This document shows positions 28,115 to 37,504 of a stretch of 64,000 nucleotides of DNA, piece by piece. Source of the DNA: Spironucleus salmonicida (taxonomy: Eukaryota; Fornicata; Diplomonadida; Hexamitidae). Position 1 is the stretch's first letter, and each line of letters starts with the position of its first letter. The stretch covers positions 372,001 through 436,000 of the forward strand of contig CM035318.1 in the NCBI GenBank assembly GCA_000497125.2. Reading direction: 5' to 3'. The notes under the pieces are model-generated. The model was not told the DNA's origin. It did not search any database and saw only the letters and a list, made by a program, of their open reading frames with translations. Position numbers and translations under genes: made by a program.

Positions 28115-29488
28115 TCAATTATAGATATGCAAAGTACTTCTCTTGAAATGAGGTTTAAACTAATTGATACTTTCATTTTACTCAGTGTAAACGAAATTAC
28201 GATTGTCTTATGCGCCAATCAATTCTTCTGGTTAAAGTTACAATCTCTAGCATTCCATTTCCTTCTACATCCATTCATCAGTAATACGTAAAATGTATTT
28301 AGATTATGATTTAGTTTACTTAGCCAAATCGTTTATTTAACTAACTATATTTTAAGCTTAACTTGTTAGCTGTATGTTTGTGGTTTTTTCTACGTTTTCT
28401 GGATAACTCTGATTTTCTATAGCTCTGTATCCTAATTTTCTTAAAGAATCTAATAATAATTTTTATTGTAATCTAACCTTAGCCCACTCAGGGACAACTA
28501 TTTTTCTATAAGCAGACCATTCTTTAAGTGAGTAATATTTACCGCCAAGATTTAGTTAAAATGAAGTCTAAATATCTCCACGTTCTAGTCTAAAAGGTCT
28601 ACATCTCAATTATTTCAATTATTCTGGAAATGCTTCCAATTCTTTTAGCATTTCAATTGGATAAGTTGATGTAAAGTCATAATAATCAGGGAACATTAAA
28701 TGATATTTTTCTATATCAGGTAAAATATGAAAAGTTGCTGCTAGATGTCTCCTTAGTCCAGAGATAGAGAAAAATGACTTTTCACACTTAAAACATTATC
28801 TTGTTTATGAATAAACAGTTCTAAACAAATCGATAAGCTTTTCTGCATCACAATATTTTCTATAAGGTACAAAAAATCCATGCTCTTCTTCCATATGCTT
28901 TTCTAAAGTTGTAAAATCGGTTTCAGTCTTTTCGCACATCAAACACTCATTACAACCAATTTTAGTTCTTTTTTCAACAATTTCACTGAAAATCAGCTCA
29001 TCTTAGGCTTATTCGTCCAACTCAAGTAATTAAGGTAAAATTTATCTGAAAATCTCAGCCTCTTCATAATTACAAAACGATGGGACAGTAAATTCAAATT
29101 CATCGATATTTTGTTTATTTACTCCTTCGTCATTACAACATTAGTCACCTGTACCTGCAATTTTTTTGGTACCTGTTTTTTCTGTTTTTAAGGCAATTAA
29201 TTTAATTCTTTATTTATGCTTATTTGTAGTCATGTGTTCAATCATCTGGGCATTGGATTTGAATTTTCTGTTGCAAATAGTGCATTCTAATGCTTATTTT
29301 GCGGCTAATTCTGCTGTTTCTTGCTGCTGAATCGTCAGGAATTCTATATATTCATCAGGTGTCATTGGTGGAAGGGCTTTCTATGAGCGACGACAGTTCT
29401 CTACGTGCAATAATGTCTTAAAATGGTCTCTTTATTCATCTAGAGAGGTAAATGATTATCTACAAGTGATACAAGTATAATCTTACAT
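28115..29488 (-). CDS. REI1: REI1/ZNF622-type 60S biogenesis zinc-finger protein
   Basis: Cytoplasmic factor that helps remove export factors from pre-60S ribosomes and checks the peptide exit tunnel. The 457-residue frame starts MQDYTCITCRQSFTSLDEQR with a first finger (CxxC, then HFKTLLHVENCRR). A second finger (CTICNRKFKSNAQMIEHM, then NKHK) follows, then CLMCEKTETDFTTLEKHM and CFKCEKSFFSISGLRRHLAA. The family hallmark, four C2H2 fingers in this spacing with the EHGFFVP segment between fingers three and four, is complete. The C-terminal half is rich in basic/aromatic residues (GGKYYSLKEWSAYRKI). Length agrees with the family. Confidence 0.92.
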
Positions 29489-29649
29489 TTGGGAAAGGAT
29501 GATGAAAGGGAATTTTATATTAAAATATTATATATTAGTCCGCTTAAAAATTTTAGAGGTAATTTCACGGACTTTTCTGTCTAAAAAAATAATACTTCTT
29601 TGTAGACATATAAAAATATAATACCAAAGTAATAAGTAAAACAATTAAA

Positions 29650-30636
29650 TCAGTTATCAAAAATAGCTCTTAATTTTGTCAATAATTGCTCATATTCTAG
29701 GTCAACAATAACGCCGATATTCTTTCCATCAACCATCTTGGTTCTACCGAACTGTTCAGTCTATTCGGTAATAACTTCGATGCCGCACTATCTAAGGGTG
29801 CAGAATTCAGGGAAGATAGCAGCGAAAACAGCAAGTGCATCACAGATCATGTATCTGGTGCCATTAATCTTCTTAGTTTGTTGTACCATCCATGCAGAAA
29901 TTGCTTAGTGGAAATCTTAAAGCTTATTTTCACCTTTATGAAGGGAGTTAAGAGTGTCAAAAGTAAGAGATTTTTTGATGGTAAGAACCCAGTCTGCTAC
30001 TACAATATCCTTCTCTCTGAAGCACTTTTCAGCAGCGTCAACATCGCACGCAATATTGTGTTCAGCGAAGGGGCATTTGAATACACCCATGTTACCATCA
30101 GTTGGACCAAATGGTTTAGCATCATCCAAGGAAGCAAATGCCTCAGGAATACAAGCAGACATAGTAAAATATTACATATTTTCTACCTCTAATTCAGCCA
30201 TAGTGGTGCAAGGACCAATGGAGATGAATTTGAGCTTCTGGCCATTTTTCTTGGCCTCAGCAGCAGCCCAGAGCAAGGAAGGCATGAATTCTTCAAAAGG
30301 TAACTATTCGAAAGGTACATTATGTTTTTTCTCGAAATCAGGTTAGCCACCAAGACCGTCAATACCGTGCCAGCATTCTTCGTCAGGTTCAGATAAGGGC
30401 TTAGGTACAAACTTGGAAACCGTGTTTAAGGCAGAAACAGTGAGCTTAGGTATAACCTTTAAACCTTTTACCTGCTTATACATATTTACAACACGGCTAA
30501 CATTCTTCTTGACATAGTCGCAAGGTATGTTGCCATATGAGCAAGAAATACCTAAAACAGTAGAGTGTTATAAAGCCATTAAAATAGCAACTGTATCATC
30601 AAGACCAGCATCAGTATCAATCCAAAGATAGGACAT
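29650..30636 (-). CDS. Inosine/uridine-type nucleoside hydrolase
   Basis: Hydrolyses the N-glycosidic bond of ribonucleosides to free base plus ribose for purine/pyrimidine salvage, important in anaerobic protists that cannot make purines. The 328-residue frame starts MSYLWIDTDAGLDDTVAILM, carrying the family Ca2+/ribose motif DTDxGxDD. HGIDGLGGQPDF, the mid-chain SIGPCTTMAEL (equivalent to the GPLTN loop) and ICDALAVFAAIFPEF, which supplies the late Asp ligand, follow. Length matches the family. Codon use is biased toward T/A at third positions with fewer TAA/TAG, suggesting good expression. Confidence 0.92.
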
Positions 30637-31006
30637 TTGATGAAAAGGGATTTAAATCTACTATGTTAGATTCATATTTTATAACATAATAATAAGATTA
30701 TAAAAATTTAAAAATCACAAACTATCACAAATATTTAAACTCATTTGGAGCGAAAGTCGCAAGATATAATATGATTTTTTTGCATTAATAGTATTGGTTT
30801 AGTAAATCAAGTATAGTTGATATTAATAATGATATTAACATTCGATAAAAACAATTTAATAGTTATAATATAGACAATATTTTTAATTTTAATTTAAAAG
30901 TGATGTTTAATTCAAAATATTAAGTTAAGTATAATATTTTAAAATTGTATTTAAATATTTTGAATAAAAATCAATCAAGTTTGATTATTGGTCTTTCTCT
31001 CCCAGA
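30637..31006. other. AT-rich intergenic spacer
   Basis: About 370 bases between the start of the nucleoside hydrolase gene and the left inverted arm. It is almost entirely A/T with TTAATATTATAA-like words. It presumably contains the hydrolase promoter. No coding or structural signal seen. Confidence 0.45.
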
Positions 31007-31466
31007 CATTATATCTCCCGGCCTCTCTTGTGGTCTGTTCGCTGATATATGGAAACTGTTTCTATATATCAGCGAAAACTCACTATTTTTGGTTATAGCA
31101 ACCATATAAATTGCTTTGCAGCAATTTATGTAATCAGGAAATATTTTAATTAGAATCCATTCAGATTCTCATTTCTAAAAATAATGGTATTTCCCACGTC
31201 AACGGATGCTTCTACTCGCAAGCTTGCTACTATATCCGAGACCTGCGATGGATCCTAATCCGATATATAGTAGTCTAGATATAATATTGGTGCTAACATT
31301 TAAATCCTACGCGAGGAAACCTTTCTCATATTCTTATAGTACTTGAGCACACCAGAGGCAGGCTCTTTCAACCTTTAACACCACACCAGATAACAAGACT
31401 ACCAGTTTCACAGAAAAATATCACTGTGTGTATCAGCTCGTTACACTGGAGCTAACACAATAACAA
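31007..31466 (-). ncRNA. Hairpin-rich noncoding block, copy 1
   Basis: Left-arm copy of the block described at 33022-33481, in inverted orientation. At least six stem-loops are visible, for example TTCGCTGATATAT paired with ATATATCAGCGAA at 31038-31077 and ATAAATTGCT paired with AGCAATTTAT around 31107-31130. There is no open reading frame of note on either strand. A structured RNA, a 3' untranslated region and a recombination site are all possible. Confidence 0.35.
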
Positions 31467-31845
31467 TCACACCTCGCTTAACTCTTCTCCACAAATCTCA
31501 TCCTCAAATTCATCTTCTGGAACTTCTCCCATTAACCGATCTGGCCTAGTCAGTCTATATTAAATTTTCTCCAGATCAGTATTATTGTAAAGAATATCTG
31601 TCAATATATCACCGTTTGCTATCGCAAGTGCAGCTAATGCTAATTCACCTATTATCAAACCTCCAGATGCAAAAGGTTCAACATCTAAAGGAAGTGGAAA
31701 TTGATCATCAACTATCTTATCCCCATTAATGAATGCTCTTAATGTATTGCACGCCTATTGTTATTTTTTAAAAGCTTCCTAACAGTTATTCTTCCCAACC
31801 AAATTTTCCACTATGGACTAATACAACTTTACGCGATGCTTCATG
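31467..31845 (-). pseudogene. 5'-truncated duplicate of the gene at 32512-33021
   Basis: Encodes the same 125 C-terminal residues as the right-arm gene, starting at MKHRVKLYQSIVENLVGKNN and ending GEELSEV. The repeat boundary cuts at this internal Met; upstream the sequence is unrelated and belongs to the decayed gene in the spacer. It could still be translated from that Met, which would give a shorter product, but there is no evidence for a promoter. Confidence 0.55.
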
Positions 31846-31887
31846 ATAGAGGTGAAGTGTGTATAAGTATAATATATAATATACAAG

Positions 31888-32213
31888 TCACTTTAAAACT
31901 TAAAAGGCATCACGAGTTGGTTCTTCACCTTCATAAACCTTGAACTTTTCGGAGTAAACTCAATCTCAATTTCTTTTTGGCCTATATTTAGCCACAGGTA
32001 ATGTTTGTGATATTGGTATCTGCACTTCAAGCTTTTACTTACATCATTATACTAAATAATTCACCATCTCTGATGACAGTTACATCTTTTGATAATAATT
32101 TAATATATTGTATTAATCATGATTATTAATGGTTATTTTTCATCTGTCATATTATAAATAGCAGTTGTTGACTTAACTCCATACTACCGTACTCTGCAAA
32201 TTTTTATTGACAT
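31888..32213 (-). pseudogene. Decayed gene in the spacer, about 109 codons
   Basis: Starts MSIKICRVRQYGVKSTTAIY and ends FKVYEGEEPTRDAFQVLK before a TGA. Between them the protein-like sequence jumps frame about four times: TDEK, then DVTVIRDGELFSIMM, then LEVQIPISQTLPVAKYRP, then EIEIEFTP, then KFKVYEGEEP. The later jumps fall at A-runs. Each piece reads well, so the ancestral gene was real, but the copy is broken. No family recognised. Very short introns could explain some jumps; degeneration is simpler. Confidence 0.45.
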
Positions 32214-32511
32214 TTTGAGAATACAAAAATTAATATTAGAAATTAAATATAATTTAGTTAATAATTTTAAAATTTGTTTATGTTTATTATCTTAAGTATG
32301 TGCATTATTGAAAATCATTATTTGTTTTGGAAATAATGTTCAGTTTTACAAAATCTTTAATTAAATTATTATATTATATAAAATTATTATTATAAATGAG
32401 ATAGATTAAATTACAAAAGAATTAAAACTTACGCAAGTAGACGAATATCTACTGGAATTATAGTAATATTATAGATACCAAAATAAAAACTGTATACACC
32501 ATAAATCTAAG

Positions 32512-33021
32512 ATGCATGTATCAAATGGTAAAGGCATAATATTGCTTAAGTTTATGGAAACTCTTTATATTAATAAAGATCTAAGTCTTCACAAACTTAA
32601 TTTAATATATAACGAACTAGTATACTATATTTATCTTTCTAACATGAAGCATCGCGTAAAGTTGTATTAGTCCATAGTGGAAAATTTGGTTGGGAAGAAT
32701 AACTGTTAGGAAGCTTTTAAAAAATAACAATAGGCGTGCAATACATTAAGAGCATTCATTAATGGGGATAAGATAGTTGATGATCAATTTCCACTTCCTT
32801 TAGATGTTGAACCTTTTGCATCTGGAGGTTTGATAATAGGTGAATTAGCATTAGCTGCACTTGCGATAGCAAACGGTGATATATTGACAGATATTCTTTA
32901 CAATAATACTGATCTGGAGAAAATTTAATATAGACTGACTAGGCCAGATCGGTTAATGGGAGAAGTTCCAGAAGATGAATTTGAGGATGAGATTTGTGGA
33001 GAAGAGTTAAGCGAGGTGTGA
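32512..33021 (+). CDS. Unknown protein, C-terminal 125 residues duplicated in the inverted repeat
   Basis: The frame from ATG 32512 gives 169 residues. Coding-like sequence extends further upstream to 32398 (KELKLTQVDEYLLEL) but lacks an in-frame ATG there. The ATG at 32396 is one base out of register, so a single-base indel may hide the true start. The C-terminal domain has a short hydrophobic helix with GGLIIGELALAALAIANGD and an acidic end PEDEFEDEICGEELSEV. No family recognised. Base composition is less AT-rich than that of its neighbours. Confidence 0.5.
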
Positions 33022-33481
33022 TTGTTATTGTGTTAGCTCCAGTGTAACGAGCTGATACACACAGTGATATTTTTCTGTGAAACTGGTAGTCTTGTTATCT
33101 GGTGTGGTGTTAAAGGTTGAAAGAGCCTGCCTCTGGTGTGCTCAAGTACTATAAGAATATGAGAAAGGTTTCCTCGCGTAGGATTTAAATGTTAGCACCA
33201 ATATTATATCTAGACTACTATATATCGGATTAGGATCCATCGCAGGTCTCGGATATAGTAGCAAGCTTGCGAGTAGAAGCATCCGTTGACGTGGGAAATA
33301 CCATTATTTTTAGAAATGAGAATCTGAATGGATTCTAATTAAAATATTTCCTGATTACATAAATTGCTGCAAAGCAATTTATATGGTTGCTATAACCAAA
33401 AATAGTGAGTTTTCGCTGATATATAGAAACAGTTTCCATATATCAGCGAACAGACCACAAGAGAGGCCGGGAGATATAATG
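32643..33481 (+). repeat. Right arm of an 839-base inverted repeat
   Basis: Mate of 31007-31845. The inner boundary lies inside the coding frame at codon MKHR, and the outer boundary lies after CCGGGAGATATAATG. Single mismatches mark both ends sharply, with no target-site duplication or terminal transposase gene visible. Recent inverted duplication, a transposon-like unit and an assembly fold-back are the candidate explanations; the unique spacer argues against a simple fold-back. Confidence 0.93.
33022..33481 (+). ncRNA. Hairpin-rich noncoding block, copy 2
   Basis: Follows the stop codon of the 32512 gene. Visible stems in order are AGCTC/GAGCT, CACAG/CTGTG, CTACTATATATC/GATATAGTAG around a GC-richer loop, GAATC/GATTC, ATAAATTGCT/AGCAATTTAT with a four-base loop, GGTT/AACC, and a 13-base perfect stem TTCGCTGATATAT/ATATATCAGCGAA enclosing GAAAC/GTTTC. 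So many stems in 460 bases, in DNA less AT-rich than its surroundings, suggests a structured RNA or a large regulatory 3' end. No match to tRNA, 5S, SRP or RNase P RNA was apparent. Confidence 0.35.
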
Positions 33482-33767
33482 AGCAAATATATTATCATTA
33501 TTACTACTTAAGAAATATAAGTATTTTAAATTATCTCATTTATACTCTTTATAATATTTCAAAATTATCATGTAATATACTAGTAATAAGAATATTATAT
33601 ATTTGTTATAAGTATTAATTAATATTATGTATTTATATATGATTTATATTTCCTTTCTTAAACATCAAATGTCGTAATAGACTGATCTTGATATAAAAAG
33701 CAAATCACGTTAATAATAACTTCAAAAAGAAGAAGAACCCAAAATAATATAATAAAAGAATAGAAAA

Positions 33768-35345
33768 ATGAATATCAAACATCTTTGCATACTTCTTACA
33801 GTTTTATTTGCTATTGGATTTATATATCTACTGAATTATAATTCTAAATCACCTAAGTTAACTGAATCTTAGAGATAATTTATTAAAGAACACCCAGGAT
33901 ATGGTCTTAATGGCTAATTGGAAAGCTTAAGACGTAAAGAGTTTAGTTATCTTACAAAGAATGGAACATATTTAGATTTTACTGGTGCTGGAATGTTTTA
34001 GGAATCACAGTTATAGAACACAATCAATGAACTTTCGAATAATCTCTATTGTAATACACATTCACTCTCAGCATGTTCTAAAAATACGGATAAGACAGTC
34101 GAAGAAGTAAGAAACGCTCTTCTTGATTATTTTAATGCTCCAAAAGGCACATATTCTATTATATTTACCGCATCTGCAACGGCTGCTCTTAAGCTGGTTG
34201 GTGACTCATTTCCATGGTCCAATTCGTCTAAATTTTTGTATTCCAAACATAATCATAATTCAGTTCTTGGTATGCGTCGACTAGCAATTGCGAATGGTGC
34301 TAAATATCAAACTCTTCCTTGGGATTATTATCTTAACATTTAAAAACCAGTTAAAATGGAAACTGCCAGAGAAGTATTAACCAAACATTATCATGATGAA
34401 GATGACGGTAATACAACTTATAATTTATTAGCTTTTCCTGCTGAGTGTAATTTTTCAGGTATTAAATATCCTTTGGATATTGTTCAAAATTTTGAAGCAA
34501 ATGATGAAGGAGAAACTTATAATTAAGGAAAATGGCACGTACTTCTTGATGTAGCTGCATATATACCAACTCACAAATTAGATCTGAATGCAACGCCAGT
34601 TAGTTTTGCAGTAATGTCATTCTATAAAATGTTTGGTTTCCCTACCGGAATTGGTGCTTTAATTGTACGAAATGATGCTGCTGGATTACTTAGAAAGACT
34701 TGGTTTGCAGGTGGTAGTGTAGTTATGGCCAGCTGTGATAGTGATTATTGCAAGTTAAAACCGAGATATAGTGAGAAATTTGAAGATGGAAGCCTTAATT
34801 ATTAGGGTATTTTAGGAGTTAAATATGGACTTTAGGCAATAAAAAATGTAGGAATTGATAACATTTAAGATCATATTTGTGCTCTTAGGACACGTGCATG
34901 GGAGCGTAGTTAAAAAATCACACACTCTAATGGAAGAAAGCTATTTGTTGTTTATGGTGAGCATCATTTGGATTGTTCTGTTTAAGGCGGTATTTTATCT
35001 TTTAACCTTATTGATAAGAGTGGAAACTTTATTGGATATACAAAGCTTACAACTTCTGCGGCTGAACATAATTTTATGCTCCGTGCTGGCTGTTCTTGCA
35101 ACCCTGGAGCATGTACAAACTATCTCGGTTTAAGTGAAGAGCAAGTTATAAAAACTAGCGCCAATAGATCGAGCTGTGGAGATGATATTGATAATATCAA
35201 TGGTATTCCTTTAGGTGCTGTAAGAATTAGCTTTGGATATCCAAATAATATTTAAGATGTAGACAGTTTCTTTGATTACATTGAAGCCAACTGGGTAGAT
35301 TACTAAGGAAAATCTGATTTTGGAGGATTTTCTGGGATGATGTGA
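33768..35345 (+). CDS. Membrane-anchored MOCOS-like class V aminotransferase
   Basis: The 525-residue frame starts MNIKHLCILLTVLFAIGFIY, a single N-terminal membrane anchor. YLDFTGAGMFQES opens the PLP-fold domain. The PLP-lysine region is FYKMFGFPTGIGALIVRN. The persulfide-type cysteine segment is RAGCSCNPGACTNYLGLSEE, and GAVRISFGYPNNIQDVDSF closes the domain. This matches the NifS-like half of molybdenum-cofactor sulfurase, which transfers sulfur from cysteine to Moco. The C-terminal MOSC domain of true MOCOS is absent. With no molybdenum context here, a different sulfur-transfer or cysteine-desulfurase role is possible. Confidence 0.85.
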
Positions 35346-35480
35346 TCAAAATATTATTCAATCGTCTTTTTGAGTATTTGAAGTTCATGTAAATGCAACT
35401 TAATTTTTCCGCATAAAATATAAATAAAATTTATATTATACTATATAATAATAAACTTATCCTTCTGCACTAGCTTTTAA

Positions 35481-36383
35481 ATGGATTCAAATCTCTTGGA
35501 CGAGTCTACTATAGCACTTCCTAATCCACCAACATCTCATTATGATCTCCTACCTCAAGTTCTAACATAATAACTTCGCTCTGCTAAAGCTGCTCTTTTT
35601 TCTGAAGTCTCTCGCGCTCGTAATACTGCAAAACCACCGCCACGCCCATTCTAACTTATCACATCAACGGCAAAAATTGCAAATTTAGGGTCTCTGACAA
35701 ATTTGCCATAAGCCAAAAATGATATTAATAAACACCTCTGTATCGTTGAGGGAGATTTGACTTAACTTGCTACAGAGGCATATATAGTTCCTTATGGGAG
35801 CACATGTGAACTTAGTGCTAGAGTCCATGCCAGATGTGGTATATCTTTATAAAATGAGTTGAAACGCTTAGTAACAAATTAACGTGTTGGGGAAGCAGTT
35901 TAAACTCCACCTTATGATTTATTTTAAATTGATGCAGGAGGTTAAAAATATCCACTAATGCTATATCATGCTATTGCTCCCAATCAGGAAGACCCATAAG
36001 GTCTTAAGAGTGCTTATGAAAGAGCACTGTATTTATGTGCTAGTGATGGTATGAAAACGATTAGTTTGCCAATTTTGAGTGGGGTAGCTTATCCAACTCC
36101 AGGTGTTGAGTACTATCCTCTTATTGGTTCGATTCATGTACTTTTAAGTGTTTTAAGAGCGTGGTTCGAAAGGGATGATATAAAAAGTGCTATTGATTTA
36201 GTTGTTATAGTCTGTTAAAATGCCAGAGAAACTAGTGTAGTCAACGAATTAATGGATTTATATTTCCCATTTGATGATTAAAATTACGTAAAGGATTCGC
36301 TTAATGATTTTGAAACAGAGGTTGTAGTTGCTGCCACTGCTAAAAAAGGAAAAAAAGGAAAAGGTAAGAAGGGGAAAAAGTGA
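35481..36383 (+). CDS. Macrodomain protein with lysine-rich tail
   Basis: The 300-residue frame starts MDSNLLDESTIALPNPPTSH. A macrodomain begins near residue 90 with VEGDLTQLATEAYIVPYGST, the ADP-ribose-binding GDIT equivalent. LMLYHAIAP and KTISLPILSGVAYPTPGVE (the SIPxxGxGxxG-type loop, altered) follow, then ESxx-like helices to residue 270. The usual NAAN is replaced by VPYGS, as in divergent GDAP2-like macrodomains. The tail KKGKKGKGKKGKK is suited to nucleic acid or membrane binding. It probably reads or removes ADP-ribose; the altered loops make hydrolase activity uncertain. Confidence 0.75.
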
Positions 36384-36465
36384 TACAATGTATACTGTAA
36401 TTGATATTATTAATAAAAATTTAATATATACAGTATTATATAAATATTAATAATATTAGTATAAT

Positions 36466-36795
36466 ATGCTCCCTAACATAATGCAAAAAACTATTAGAAA
36501 ACAAAAGCGTCCTATCTTATTTTAACGAAGAATTTTATCAACAGTTTATGAGGCATCTGAAGAAGAAGAATTCCATACATCGCTACCATCTCTTCCACCA
36601 TTATTTTAGTTTAAACCTACACACGCTGAAAAAGTTAGTTTGTTTAATCACTAAATTTCATAGCCAATTCCTCCTACATTCTCTTTTTAGCGCAAATCTA
36701 GATTATAAATTCATAGATTCTCTGAAAATGACGATTTTATTTCATAACTCAAATAATTTAAATAATCACATTAACCAAATAATAATTGTTAGTGA
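36466..36795 (+). CDS. Hypothetical small basic protein, 109 aa
   Basis: Frame starts MLPNIMQKTIRKQKRPILFQ. A basic N-terminus, an acidic patch YEASEEEEFHT, then Pro/Ser/Phe-rich linear sequence (SLPSLPPLFQFKPTHAEKVS, PIPPTFSFQRKSR). It is disordered, without a domain. A second ATG at 36481 is an alternative start. Convincing mainly for its balanced, non-repetitive residue use compared with the all-A/T flanks. Confidence 0.5.
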
Positions 36796-36999
36796 TATTG
36801 TCTAAATTTGTATTTCTAACAATCTTATAAAATTTGGTATTTTAATCATATATATAACTCGTAAATCAAAAAAGTTATATTGATGATTTTATAATTTGAA
36901 AGATAAATGTATATACAATTTTAAACCACTAATTAAAATGATTTACACAATAATATTAGTTTTATGTTTTATAATTTGTAACTTGATTTATTTAGATCA

Positions 37000-37302
37000 A
37001 TGAAAAATAATTTAATAAGCATTGATTTACTACCTTAATTTAGAATTTCTGCTTTGATAATATAGATGTTATCTCAATTATTATTAGGGTATACATTTTC
37101 TATTTAGTTACATTATTTATCATTTCAGTTAGCAATTATTTTATTTCTTTTAGTTTAACTAAATTTAGTTTTCATAAGTATACTCCAAATATACAGAATT
37201 AGTTATATTATGCTTATAATACTAATACAATCTTAAATCTTAATATTAATTAATTTAGACCATATAACTTAAAAAATAACATTTTTTGAAAGTATTATTT
37301 GA
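37000..37302 (+). CDS. Possible small membrane protein, 100 aa
   Basis: Frame starts MKNNLISIDLLPQFRISALI. Almost the whole chain is hydrophobic, with about three spans (LIIQMLSQLLLGYTF, LAIILFLLVQLNLVFIS, YIMLIILIQSQILILI). It sits alone in a 700-base AT-rich interval (36796-37504). AT-rich noise also reads as Ile/Leu-rich peptide, so this could be spurious; the rest of the interval holds nothing else visible. Confidence 0.35.
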
Positions 37303-37504
37303 AAAGATCCACAATAATACAATAAAAATATTATCCAAAAAAATAAGCCACATGCTTTGCATTTATTTATAAGTATATATGATTGTTCTTATTATAAAAT
37401 TAAGATAACCTGAAATTTTACTAATTATAACTTACTCCTTTGATATTTATTATTTATAGTTGATTATTATATATTGTATTTACTAATATCCACTCCACAT
37501 TAAA

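Larger units (their letters stand above)
31007..31845 (+). repeat. Left arm of an 839-base inverted repeat
   Basis: Reverse complement of 32643-33481; every segment compared base by base was identical, and both arms have the same length. The arm contains the last 125 codons of a protein gene (complement 31467-31845) and about 460 bases of hairpin-rich noncoding sequence (31007-31466). The arms are clearly less AT-rich than the DNA on either side. The spacer of 797 bases between them is unrelated sequence. Confidence 0.93.

Noticed and set aside
29878-30410. Several plus and minus frames of 73-130 residues
   Set aside because: All lie within the nucleoside hydrolase gene in other frames or on the opposite strand.
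31007-33481. Inverted arms as terminal repeats of a DNA transposon
   Set aside because: No transposase in the spacer, no target-site duplication, and the arm boundary cuts through a reading frame.
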